From NCBI GenBank assembly GCA_963728365.1, contig CAVSJI010000001.1, forward strand, positions 1,054,001 through 1,118,000: 64,000 nt of DNA, written 5' to 3'. The notes under the pieces are model-generated. The model ran no database searches and had not been told where the DNA came from. It saw only the letters and a program-made list of their open reading frames with translations. Position 1 is the first letter of the stretch, and every line of letters starts with the position of its first letter. The position numbers and the translations under genes were made by a program. This DNA comes from VRUE01 sp963728365 (GTDB taxonomy: Bacteria > Actinomycetota > Thermoleophilia > Solirubrobacterales > 70-9). Positions 55,704 through 64,000 of the stretch are shown piece after piece.

Positions 55704-57140
55704 ATGGCTACGACGGCCGAGGTTCAGAGCAAGGACAGGATCTTCATCGGCGGCGAGTGGGTCGAGCCGGCGGGCGAGGGGACGCTCGAGGTGATCAACT
55801 CGACCACCGAGGAGGTGATGGGGACGATCCCGGCCTGCGGGGCGGCCGACGCCGACCGGGCCGTCGCCGCCGCACGCGACGCCTTCGACTCCTGGTCGCG
55901 GACCTCGCGCGAGGAGCGTGCCGGCTACCTGAGCGCGATCGCCGCCGGTCTCGGCGAGCGCTCCGAGGAGATCGCGGCGACGATCGCCCAGGAGCTCGGC
56001 ATGCCGCTGAAGCTGAGCCAGATCATCCAGGCGGGCCTGCCCACCGGCCAGTTCGCGGCGATGCCGGGGTTGATGGAGGAGATCGCCTGGGAGGAGGAGA
56101 TCGGCAACTCGCGCGTGCTGCGCGAGCCGGTCGGCGTGGTCGGGACGATCACGCCCTGGAACTACCCGCTCAACCAGATCGCCGCCAAGGTCGCGCCCGC
56201 CTTCGCCGCCGGCTGCACCGTGGTGCTCAAGCCGAGCGAGGTCGTGCCGCTCAACGCCTTCATCCTCGCCGAGGTGATCGAGGCCGCCGGGCTGCCCGCC
56301 GGGGTCTTCAACCTGATCACCGGCACCGGCCCGGTCGTCGGCGAGGCGATCGCCGGCCACCCCGGCGTCGACATGGTCTCCTTCACCGGCTCGACCCGCG
56401 CCGGGCGCCGCGTCTCCGAGCTCGCCTCGGCGACGGTCAAGCCGGTGGCGATGGAGCTAGGCGGCAAGTCGCCGAACGTGATCCTCGACGACGCCGACCT
56501 GAGCAGAGCCGTTCCCGACGGGGTCGCCAAGTGCTATCTCAACTCCGGCCAGACCTGCAGCGCCCTGACCCGGATGCTGGTGCCGCGCGCAAAGCTCGCC
56601 GAAGCCGAGGAGATCGCCGCCAAGACCGCGGAGAGCTTCACCCCCGGCGATCCCTTCGAGGACTCGACCCGGCTCGGGCCGCTCGTCTCCGAGACCCAGC
56701 GCGAGCGCGTGCGCGGCTACATCCGCAAGGGCGAAGAGGAGGGAGCAAAGCTGCTTACCGGCGGCGCCGAGCCGCCCGAGGGCCTCGAGCGCGGCTACTT
56801 CGTCCGCCCCACGGTCTTCTCCGAGGTGACGCCGGAGATGACGATCGCCCAGGAGGAGATCTTCGGCCCGGTGCTGGTCATCCAGCCCTACGAGGACACC
56901 GACGACGCGGTGCGGATCGCCAACGACACGGTCTACGGCTTGGCCGGCGGCGTTTGGTCGGCGGACCAGGACCGTGCGATCGCGGTCGCCAAGCGGATCC
57001 GCACCGGCCAGATCGAGATCAACGGCGGGGCGTTCAACCCGCTGGCGCCGTTCGGCGGCTACAAGCAGTCGGGGCACGGGCGGGAGAACGGGCGTTATGC
57101 CATCGAGGAGCTGTTGCAGGTGAAGAGCCTCCAGCTTTAG
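55704..57140 (+). CDS. Aldehyde dehydrogenase
   Basis: The 478-residue NAD(P)-dependent enzyme has WNYPLNQIAAKVAPAFAAG, MELGGKSPNVI (Glu) and NSGQTCSALTRML (catalytic Cys), and RENGRYAIEELLQVKSLQ at the end. ATG 55704 follows GAGGAGAGGCGAG. It oxidises an aldehyde of unknown kind to its acid; the HxlR gene upstream may control it. Confidence 0.94.
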   Translation: MATTAEVQSKDRIFIGGEWVEPAGEGTLEVINSTTEEVMGTIPACGAADADRAVAAARDAFDSWSRTSREERAGYLSAIAAGLGERSEEIAATIAQELGMPLKLSQIIQAGLPTGQFAAMPGLMEEIAWEEEIGNSRVLREPVGVVGTITPWNYPLNQIAAKVAPAFAAGCTVVLKPSEVVPLNAFILAEVIEAAGLPAGVFNLITGTGPVVGEAIAGHPGVDMVSFTGSTRAGRRVSELASATVKPVAMELGGKSPNVILDDADLSRAVPDGVAKCYLNSGQTCSALTRMLVPRAKLAEAEEIAAKTAESFTPGDPFEDSTRLGPLVSETQRERVRGYIRKGEEEGAKLLTGGAEPPEGLERGYFVRPTVFSEVTPEMTIAQEEIFGPVLVIQPYEDTDDAVRIANDTVYGLAGGVWSADQDRAIAVAKRIRTGQIEINGGAFNPLAPFGGYKQSGHGRENGRYAIEELLQVKSLQL

Positions 57141-57151
57141 GCGGTGGGGGA

Positions 57152-57262
57152 GGAACGGCCGGGTGCACCCCTCCCCCGGAAACCGTCGCGCAGCTGGGTC
57201 GTGGTTGTGGGCTCAGGCCGAGGACCGGGAGCTTCCGTGGGAGGGGTGCACCCGGCCGTTCC
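57152..57262. repeat. Long inverted repeat after the aldehyde dehydrogenase gene
   Basis: Perfect 24-bp arms (57152-57175, 57239-57262) enclose a 63-base core, 11 bases after the stop. The arm shares GGCCGGGTGC and CCCTCCC with the arm at 308-331. It leaves 25 bases before the acyl-CoA dehydrogenase start. Confidence 0.88.
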
Positions 57263-57273
57263 CGCCGTCCGAA

Positions 57274-57279
57274 TAGGCT
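57274..57279 (+). promoter_or_regulatory. Candidate -10 box of the acyl-CoA dehydrogenase gene
   Basis: TAGGCT lies 8 bases before the TTG start; there is no Shine-Dalgarno. The right arm of the hairpin would cover the -35 position. Confidence 0.4.
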
Positions 57280-57287
57280 GACGGCCC

Positions 57288-58433
57288 TTGGATTTTGAGC
57301 TTTCAGATGAGCAGCGGCTTCTCCGCGACACGGTGCGTGAGTTTGCGCTTGGGGAGGTCAAGCCGGTCGCTGAGGAGCTGGACCGGACTAAGAGCTTTCC
57401 CTACGAGATCGTGAAGAAGCTCGGGGGGCTTGGCCTCATGGGGATTCCGTTTCCGCAGGAGTACGGCGGGGGCGGAGCGGACACTCTCTCCTACGTGCTG
57501 GCCGTGGAAGAGCTGGCTCGGATCGACTCCTCCGTTTGCATCACGATGGCGGCGCACACCTCGTTGGGGACGATGCCGATCTGGCTCTGGGGGACGGATG
57601 AGCAGAAGGCGGAGTGGATGCCGCGGCTTTGCACCGGGGAACGGCTTGCCTCCTTCGGGTTGACCGAGCCGGAGGCGGGGTCGGATGCGGGCAACGTGCG
57701 GACCACGGCCAGGCTCGAGGACGGCGAATGGGTCGTCAACGGGGCGAAGCAGTTCATCACCAACGCGGGCACGGACATCTCAGGCTGCGTCTCGATCACG
57801 GCGGTCACCGGCGAGGCGAACGGGCGCAAGGAGATATCCAACCTGATCGTCCCGGCGGGCACGCCCGGCTACGAGGCCGGCGAGCCCTACCGCAAGATGG
57901 GCTGGAACGCCTCCGACACCCGGCCGCTTACATTCGAGGACTGCCGGGTGCCGGAGGCCAGCCTGCTCGGCCGCCGCGGCGACGGCTTCAAGAACTTCCT
58001 CCACATCCTCGACGGCGGCCGGATCGGCGTCGCGGCGATGGGCGTCGGGCTCGCCCAGGGCGCCCTCGACGAGGCGATCGCCTACGCCAAGGAGCGCCAG
58101 GCCTTCGGTCAGGCGATCTCCAAGTTCCAGTCGATCCAGGCGAAGGTCGCCGACCTCTCGGCCCAGATCGAGGCCGCCCGCCTGCTCACCTGGCGCGCGG
58201 CGCTGGAGAAGGACGCCGGCAAGTCCTTCACGCTGACCGCTGCCCAGGCGAAGCTGATCACCGGCCGCCTCGCGGTGCGCGCCACCGAGGAGGCAGTGCA
58301 GATCCACGGCGGCTATGGCTACATCGAGGAGTACCCCGTCTGCCGCTTCTACCGCGACGCCAAGATCCTCACGATCGGCGAGGGCACCGACGAGGTCCAG
58401 CAGATGGTCATCGCGCGCCAGCTGGGTTGCTGA
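57288..58433 (+). CDS. Acyl-CoA dehydrogenase
   Basis: The 381-residue flavoenzyme has GLTEPEAGSDAGNVRT, QAFGQAISKFQSIQAKVADL, and IHGGYGYIEEYPVCRFYRDAKILTIGEGTDEVQQ with the catalytic Glu in the last part. It makes the trans-2,3-double bond of acyl-CoA and passes electrons to EtfAB. Short- or branched-chain forms are likely. The start is TTG. Confidence 0.95.
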   Translation: MDFELSDEQRLLRDTVREFALGEVKPVAEELDRTKSFPYEIVKKLGGLGLMGIPFPQEYGGGGADTLSYVLAVEELARIDSSVCITMAAHTSLGTMPIWLWGTDEQKAEWMPRLCTGERLASFGLTEPEAGSDAGNVRTTARLEDGEWVVNGAKQFITNAGTDISGCVSITAVTGEANGRKEISNLIVPAGTPGYEAGEPYRKMGWNASDTRPLTFEDCRVPEASLLGRRGDGFKNFLHILDGGRIGVAAMGVGLAQGALDEAIAYAKERQAFGQAISKFQSIQAKVADLSAQIEAARLLTWRAALEKDAGKSFTLTAAQAKLITGRLAVRATEEAVQIHGGYGYIEEYPVCRFYRDAKILTIGEGTDEVQQMVIARQLGC

Positions 58434-58443
58434 GTCGGGCCTG

Positions 58444-58509
58444 GGGGCGTCGGGTGTCCTTCCCCAGGCCGCTTCGCGGGAGTTCCTGGGGAAGGACACC
58501 CGACGCCCC
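58444..58509. repeat. Perfect 25-bp hairpin after acyl-CoA dehydrogenase
   Basis: Arms 58444-58468 and 58485-58509 are perfectly complementary, loop 16 bases, starting 10 bases after the stop; convergent with the kinase gene. Confidence 0.88.
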
Positions 58510-58562
58510 TGACCGCGCGATCTCGGTGGTCCAGCTGGCGCGCTTACTTGAAGCTTTGAGGG

Positions 58563-59410
<848 letters not shown>

Positions 59411-59414
<4 letters not shown>

Positions 59415-60115
59415 GGCTTCAACCTGTACCCGACGCCCCACACGGTCTCGATGAAGCGCGGTTCTGAGGGATCGTCGCCGAGCTTGGCGCGCAGGCGGCG
59501 CACGTGGACGGTGACGGTGCTCGTGTCGGTGAAGAAGGGGTAGTCCCAGACCGCTTCCATCAGCTGGTCGCGGGAGAAGACGCGCCCCGGGTGCGCGGCC
59601 AGGTAGGCGAGCAGGTCGAACTCGCGCTGGGTCAGCGAGAGCGGCTCGCCGTCGAGGGTGACGGTGCGCATGCCCGGGTCGATCCGCAGCGCGCCGACCT
59701 CGATCGGCTCGGGCGCCCGATCCTCGGCGGGCGGCGAGACGCGGCGCAGGACGGCGTCGACTCGCGCGACCAGCTCGGCGGGCGAAAAGGGCTTGACCAC
59801 GTAGTCATCGGCCCCGCGCCGCAGCCCGACCAGCCGGTCGGACTCCTCGCCGCGCGCGGTCAGCAGGATCACGGGCACCGGCCGCCCGTCGCGCTCGTGC
59901 AGGCGCTTCATCACCTCGATCCCGTCGAAGCCGGGCAGCATCACGTCGAGCACGATCAGGTCCGGGCGGCGCAGCTCGGCCTGACGCAGCGCCTCGGGCC
60001 CGTCGGCCGCCTGGTAGGCCTCATACCCGGCGCGCTCCAGGTAGCGAGCGACCACCTCGACGATCGTCGGCTCGTCGTCGACGACGAGAACCGTTCCGTG
60101 CGAGCCCGCGGCCAT
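59411..60115 (-). CDS. OmpR-family response regulator
   Basis: The 234-residue regulator has a receiver domain (VVDDEPTIVEV, LIVLDVMLPGFDG with the phosphorylated Asp, VILLTARG, DDYVVKPFSP) and a winged-helix domain (LSLTQREFDLLAYLAAHPGR, TVTVHVRRLRAKLGDDPS). ATG 60115. It overlaps the kinase start by 4 bases. The DipZ gene upstream runs in the same direction, 28 bases away. Confidence 0.93.
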
Positions 60116-60143
60116 TGGCGCAATTCTGACGCCCGTCGCCGGG

Positions 60144-61904
60144 CTAGCCGAAGGTGAAGGCATAGCCGGTCACCCCCGGTTCGGGTTCGAGGGTCAGCAG
60201 GTGATGGCCGACGCGCGGCATGTCGACGAGGTTGTAGAGGCGTTGAGAGTTCACCTCGACCGAGCCGCCGCGCACGTCGGAGCCGGCGAGGCCAGCCGCG
60301 ATCGGCTTGCCGTCGAGCAGCACCCTGACGCGGCGGGCCTTGCCCGGCGAGCCGAGCACCAGGTAGACGCGCCGGGCGCCGAAGTTGAGCCGCAGCGAGG
60401 CGCGGCGCTCCGCGGTCGCCGACTCCAGCGCGATCTTCCACCGCCCTCGGTAGGCGAATTCGTTCGGTCCGGGCGCCGGAGCCTCGCTGAATTCGTGGCT
60501 GCCCGGCGAGAGCATCGGGTTGGTGAAGCGTTCGGCGCGCGCCGCCCCGAGGTAGGTCTCCGGCGTCGTCACCCCGGCCGAGGCTTCGATCCCGCGCGCG
60601 CCGGAGTCGTGCTTCGCCACCGGCCGGCCCGCTTCGACCAGCAGCTCGCGGATGATCTTCTCCTTCTCGCGGTATTCGCCCTCGCCGTAGTGGGCGAAGC
60701 GCACCCGGCCCTTGGCGTCGACGAAGTACTCCGAGGGCCAGTACTGGTTGCCGTAGGCGCTCCAGGTGGCGAGGTCGTTGTCCTGTGCGACCGGGTAGTG
60801 GATGCCGTTGCGCTTGATCGCTTCCGCGACGTTGCCGGCGTCCTTCTCGAAGGGGAACTCGGGCGAGTGCACGCCGACGATCGTCAGGCCGTCCTTGCGG
60901 TAGGTCTTGTCCCAGGCGGTCAGGTAGGGCAGCGTGCGCAGGCAGTTGATGCAGCTGTAGGTCCAGAAGTCGACCAGCACGACGTGGCCGCGCAGCGAGC
61001 GCAGCGTCAGCGGCTTCTCGCCCGGCGTGTTGAACCAGTGCTGGTTGTCGACGAATTCCGGCGCGGTGCCGAGCACCGGCAGACCCGAGGATTTGCCGCC
61101 GCTTTCGTGCACGGCCGCCTCGGCGCTGGTCGCCTTCGCACCCACCCCGTGCGCCGATTCTCCGCGTGCGTCGCTGAGCGCGCTCTTCGCTGCGGCGGTG
61201 TCCTCGAGGCTTTCGGTCGGATTGACGAGGAAGCTCGGCAGCGAGCTGGCGATCCGGTTCTGGAACTTGATGTCGTAATTGCCCGCCATCGCCAGGGCGA
61301 CGACCACCATCACCGCGCCCATCGCTATCTGCAGGCCGATCCCACGCCTCGCCAGCGGCGCCACCAGGCGGCGGCCGCCGAGCATCAGGAAGTAGAGGAC
61401 GACGGCCGAGCCGATCCCGTAGCTGAGCGCCACCGCCAGCCGCCCGGCCGTGAACGGCTGCGAGGCCGAGACGGTGATCACCCCGGCGAGGATCGGGCCG
61501 GCGCAGGGTGCGTAGACGAGGCCGAGGCTGGCGCCGACCGCCGTCCCCGACCAGAAGCCGTCGCCCCCGGCCCGGGCGCCGCCGGCCCGACCGGCGAACT
61601 GGCTCATCTTCGCCTCGATCCGAGCCGCCAGCGGCGGGATCATCAGCGAGATCCCGAAGGCGAGCAGAACCGCGATCGCCAGCTTGCGCAGCAGGTCGTC
61701 GGGCAGGCCCAGCGCCGAGATCACGTAGACGAGCGCGACCGTGGCGAAGGTGAAGGAGAGGGCGAGGCCGACGACGATGCCCAGCGGCCGCCGCCGGCCT
61801 CCCGTCGCGCCCGCGGAGAGCGCGATCGGGAGCACCGGCAGCACGCAGGGCGAGAGCGCCGTCCCGGCGCCGGCGACGAAGCCGAAGAGCATCAGCAGTG
61901 CCAT
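60144..61904 (-). CDS. DipZ-like protein: CcdA domain, thioredoxin domain and C-terminal domain
   Basis: The 586-residue protein joins a CcdA-type membrane domain (residues 1-225; LSPCVLPVLPIAL and YAPCAGPILAGVI with conserved Cys), an outside thioredoxin domain (about 290-420; the active site is SCINCLRTLPYL, CINC rather than CGPC) and a C-terminal beta domain (about 440-586) as in mycobacterial DipZ. It passes electrons across the membrane to reduce extracytoplasmic proteins. A Met/His lipoprotein gene lies just upstream. Confidence 0.9.
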   Translation of the reverse strand: MALLMLFGFVAGAGTALSPCVLPVLPIALSAGATGGRRRPLGIVVGLALSFTFATVALVYVISALGLPDDLLRKLAIAVLLAFGISLMIPPLAARIEAKMSQFAGRAGGARAGGDGFWSGTAVGASLGLVYAPCAGPILAGVITVSASQPFTAGRLAVALSYGIGSAVVLYFLMLGGRRLVAPLARRGIGLQIAMGAVMVVVALAMAGNYDIKFQNRIASSLPSFLVNPTESLEDTAAAKSALSDARGESAHGVGAKATSAEAAVHESGGKSSGLPVLGTAPEFVDNQHWFNTPGEKPLTLRSLRGHVVLVDFWTYSCINCLRTLPYLTAWDKTYRKDGLTIVGVHSPEFPFEKDAGNVAEAIKRNGIHYPVAQDNDLATWSAYGNQYWPSEYFVDAKGRVRFAHYGEGEYREKEKIIRELLVEAGRPVAKHDSGARGIEASAGVTTPETYLGAARAERFTNPMLSPGSHEFSEAPAPGPNEFAYRGRWKIALESATAERRASLRLNFGARRVYLVLGSPGKARRVRVLLDGKPIAAGLAGSDVRGGSVEVNSQRLYNLVDMPRVGHHLLTLEPEPGVTGYAFTFG

Positions 61905-61945
61905 CGCCTCAACCTTGCCAGCCCGAGATTACGCGGAGGTGACGA

Positions 61946-62185
61946 TCAGCCTTCGTGCTTCATCGCTTTGTCGCCGTCGTGCTTCATCGCGTCGCCTTCG
62001 TCGTGCTTCATCGCGTCGCCTTCGTCGTGCTTCATCGCGTCGCCGGTCTTGCTCGTCGCCGCCGCGTTTTCCGAGCCCTGGGTCGAGTCGTCGTTGCTGC
62101 TGCTGCCGCAGCCGGCGACGCCCAGAGCGCCGACGGCGACGATCGCGGCCGCCAGGAGGGCCAAAAGTGAACTCCGCACACGCAT
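61946..62185 (-). CDS. Lipoprotein with GDAMKHDE repeats
   Basis: The 79-residue protein has a signal peptide and lipobox (GVAGC, Cys at about 26), a Ser/Asn-rich linker and a tail of four tandem GDAMKHDE-like units (the last DKAMKHEG). Each unit offers Met, His and acids, suited to binding copper, nickel or similar. The 24-base DNA repeats are nearly identical. AAAGGGAG precedes the ATG. It likely works with DipZ at the membrane surface. Confidence 0.75.
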   Translation of the reverse strand: MRVRSSLLALLAAAIVAVGALGVAGCGSSSNDDSTQGSENAAATSKTGDAMKHDEGDAMKHDEGDAMKHDGDKAMKHEG

Positions 62186-62254
62186 GATGCTCCCTTTCGT
62201 AGAGGTCCAGTCAGCCCACGCTAGGCAGAAAATGTGACGAGGAAAGAAACGGGG

Positions 62255-62301
62255 TTGCGGTCGTAGCTCCCGCCTCTATGCCGAGAGAAGTACGACCGCA
62301 A
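62255..62301. repeat. 11-bp hairpin after the PRC-barrel gene
   Basis: TTGCGGTCGTA and TACGACCGCAA pair across a 25-base loop, 4 bases after the PRC-barrel stop. Confidence 0.7.
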
Positions 62302-62305
62302 ACGG

Positions 62306-62710
62306 CTACGGGCCGGGCTGGGAGGTGACGGAGCCCTCCGGGCGACCCGCCACTTCCGCCGGGCGGCCGAGGCCGGCGCCGATGCCGAAGTGCTCGCCGA
62401 TCGTCAGCTCGTGCTCACGCAGCAGCGGCTTGCTCGGGTCGACGACCGGGGCGCCGCGGACGGCGTCCCGGTCGTGGGCGATCCAGACGCGGCCGGCTCC
62501 TGCCGCGCAGTCGCGCAGCGGCACGGCGACGAGCGTGCCGCGCACGCGGCCCTGGCGGACGATCAGCCAGCTCGGCTCGCCGCTCTCGGCGTCGACGAAG
62601 AGGCCGTGCACCTGACCGACCGACGCCCCGCCGAGGTCGTCTACCGGCCACCCGGCCCAGCCCCTCACCTCGTCGAGGCCGGGCAGCGTGCCTGCGGCTG
62701 CCTCACTCAT
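62306..62710 (-). CDS. PRC-barrel domain protein
   Basis: The 134-residue protein has a PRC-barrel: GWPVDDLGGASVGQVHGLFVDAESGEPSWLIV, then VAVPLRDC and ELTIGEHFGI. Such barrels bind RNA or proteins and occur in RimM and photosynthetic reaction centres. It starts within the meaB stop region (8-base overlap), so the two are coexpressed. Function unknown. Confidence 0.75.
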   Translation of the reverse strand: MSEAAAGTLPGLDEVRGWAGWPVDDLGGASVGQVHGLFVDAESGEPSWLIVRQGRVRGTLVAVPLRDCAAGAGRVWIAHDRDAVRGAPVVDPSKPLLREHELTIGEHFGIGAGLGRPAEVAGRPEGSVTSQPGP

Positions 62711-63665
62711 CCGCCTGCCGCTCCAGCAGCTGCGACGCGGCGCTCGCCGGGTCGAGCTCGCGCCGCACGACGCGCTCGAGCAGGGTCGCGGTCTCTGGAT
62801 CGCTCGCCGCCGTCGCCTCCAGGCGGCGCCGCATCCGCGAGGTCGCGATCCCCAGCACCTCGTTGCGCAGGTTGCGGGCGCGCCGCTCCTCCAGGGTTCC
62901 GGCCGCCTCGATGAAGGCGCGGTGCTCGGCGATCGCCTCGGCCAGCTCGGCGACGCCCTCGCCGCGGGCCGCCTCGGTGCGCAGGATCGGCACCTTCCAG
63001 CCCTCCGGATCGTGCGAGAGCGCCAGCACGCCGCGCACCTCGCGCACCATCGTGTCGGTCATCGGATGGTCGGCCTTGTTGACGACGATCACGTCGGGGA
63101 TCTCCATCACGCCCGCCTTCAGCGCCTGGATCGAGTCGCCCGAGCCGGGCATCAGCGCCAGGACGATCGTGTCGGCGTGGTCGACGATGTCGATCTCGGC
63201 CTGGCCGACCCCGACCGTCTCGATCAGCACGTCGTCCTTACCCGCCGCGTCCATCGCCAGCGCCACCTGCAGCGCCGCCTCGGAGAGGCCGCCGAGGGCG
63301 CCGCGCGAGGCCATCGAGCGGATGAAGACGCCCGGGTCGAGGAAGTGATCCGCGAGCCGAATGCGGTCGCCGAGCAGGGCGCCCTGGGTGAAGGGGCTGG
63401 AAGGGTCGATCGAGAGCACCGCGACCTGGCGCTCGGCCTTGCGCAGCTCGGCGGTGAGCGCGCCGATCAGGGTGCTCTTGCCGACTCCCGGCGGGCCGGT
63501 GAAGCCGACGATCCGCGCCGCGCCGGTGCGCGGGTAGACCTCGCGCACCAGCGCCCAGCCGGCTGGGTCGTCGGACTCGATCAGGGTGATCGCCCGCGCC
63601 AGGGCGCGCTTCTCCCCCGCGACGAGGCGTTCGGCGAGGGAGGCTGTGCGGGTGGTTTCGGGCAC
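62703..63665 (-). CDS. meaB: MeaB/ArgK G-protein chaperone of B12 mutases
   Basis: The 320-residue GTPase has GFTGPPGVGKSTLIGAL (P-loop), IDPSSPFTQGALLGDRIRL, ETVGVGQAEIDIVDHADT, VVNKAD and a C-terminal dimerisation arm. It protects and repairs adenosylcobalamin-dependent acyl-CoA mutases, so it is the partner of the mutase at 47669-49291 and 45894-46313. GTG 63665 gives the usual length; the longer frame would cross the divergent gene at 63696. Confidence 0.93.
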   Translation of the reverse strand: MPETTRTASLAERLVAGEKRALARAITLIESDDPAGWALVREVYPRTGAARIVGFTGPPGVGKSTLIGALTAELRKAERQVAVLSIDPSSPFTQGALLGDRIRLADHFLDPGVFIRSMASRGALGGLSEAALQVALAMDAAGKDDVLIETVGVGQAEIDIVDHADTIVLALMPGSGDSIQALKAGVMEIPDVIVVNKADHPMTDTMVREVRGVLALSHDPEGWKVPILRTEAARGEGVAELAEAIAEHRAFIEAAGTLEERRARNLRNEVLGIATSRMRRRLEATAASDPETATLLERVVRRELDPASAASQLLERQADE

Positions 63666-63695
63666 GGCCCTGGCCAGTCTAGAGTTCCGGCCGCC

Positions 63696-64000
63696 GTGAT
63701 CCGCCTCTTCCGCTTCCTCGCCCGCAACGGGATGCTCAACCGCAAATACGCGCGGCTGCTCTGGCGCTACCTCTGGCGTCGCTTCCTCACCGGTGCCGGG
63801 CGGCGCTGGCGCACCGATGGGCTGGTCTTCTTCGGCCGCGGCCTCGAAATGGAGGTCTCGCCGCGCGGCCGGGTCGAGCTCGGGCGCTTCGTCTGGATCG
63901 GCGACGGGACCAAGCTCCGCTGCCACGAGGGCAGGATCGAGATCGGGGCGAAGACCGTGATGGGCCAGGAGTGCACGATCTCCGCCTACCGGCGGGTGCG
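63696..64000 (+). CDS. Hexapeptide-repeat acyltransferase, partial
   Basis: A GTG-started frame reads to the window end: LFRFLARNGMLNRKYARLLWR, then VSPRGRVELGRFVWIGDG and IEIGAKTVMGQECTISAY, the left-handed beta-helix hexapeptides of sugar or lipid acyltransferases. The basic amphipathic N-terminus may bind the membrane. The 3' end is outside the window. Confidence 0.75.
   Translation, partial: MIRLFRFLARNGMLNRKYARLLWRYLWRRFLTGAGRRWRTDGLVFFGRGLEMEVSPRGRVELGRFVWIGDGTKLRCHEGRIEIGAKTVMGQECTISAYRRV

Noticed and set aside
61955..62057. 24-base tandem repeats that might be a CRISPR array
   Set aside because: The repeats are directly adjacent without spacers and code for GDAMKHDE in a lipoprotein.

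Overview
The window looks like a chromosome segment from a high-GC, Gram-positive-type actinobacterium. The gene content (SecA with a C-terminal zinc motif, HxlR and OmpR-type regulators, MlaE/YrbE permeases, menaquinone-era ETF genes, a secreted protein family I associate with this group) fits class Thermoleophilia, probably Solirubrobacterales. That placement is an inference. I saw no rRNA, tRNA, CRISPR array, transposase or phage gene.

Layout. 1-14.8 kb: housekeeping and envelope precursors: prfB with its programmed frameshift, a SnoaL-like protein, secA, hpf, comF, then a minus-strand block of adenosylhomocysteinase, two sugar-nucleotide transferases, a PGI/PMI-like isomerase, UDP-glucose dehydrogenase, an LCP ligase and an M20 peptidase. 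14.8-16.9 kb: a lower-GC islet with a gene of unassigned function convergent with a DUF488 gene, flanked by two inverted copies of a ~105-bp repeat. 16.9-24.1 kb: the complete ATP synthase operon (atpI-B-E-F-H-A-G-D-C). 24.2-34.4 kb: a WecA/TagO-like transferase, a DUF354 protein, a secreted protein, glyA, two MlaE permeases, tsaC-prmC-prfA, a DUF1385 membrane protein and rpmE. 34.5-42.1 kb: a GGDEF protein, an unusual alpha/beta hydrolase, and a sugar/glycolipid locus (polysaccharide deacetylase, an epimerase-glycosyltransferase fusion, a DegT aminotransferase). 42.2-53.8 kb: acyl-CoA and electron-transfer metabolism (ETF dehydrogenase, etfA, etfB, the two subunits of a B12 acyl-CoA mutase separated by a RES toxin-antitoxin pair, thiolase, pepA). 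53.8-64 kb: an XRE/nucleotidyltransferase pair, an HxlR regulator, aldehyde and acyl-CoA dehydrogenases, a two-component system, a DipZ-like thiol-redox protein with a Met/His-repeat lipoprotein, and meaB, the mutase chaperone.

The genes combine into two themes. One is building activated sugars and attaching glycans to the envelope. The other is degrading fatty or branched acids: acyl-CoA dehydrogenase, thiolase, ETF and ETF dehydrogenase, plus a B12 mutase and MeaB. The mutase carries the Phe/Gln active-site pair of isobutyryl-CoA mutase rather than the Tyr/Arg pair of methylmalonyl-CoA mutase.

The most striking feature is not a protein. Almost every operon end carries a long, nearly perfect inverted repeat starting 0-23 bases after a stop codon and lacking a U-tract. 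Many share sequence between distant loci in at least five families (A-E below). Arms differ between copies but stay self-complementary, and one copy lies in frame inside a nucleotidyltransferase gene. This looks like a dispersed family of palindromic elements that may act as terminators and may be mobile. A second recurrent signal is a -10-like TANNNT hexamer 6-9 bases before start codons without a Shine-Dalgarno, suggesting frequent leaderless transcription.
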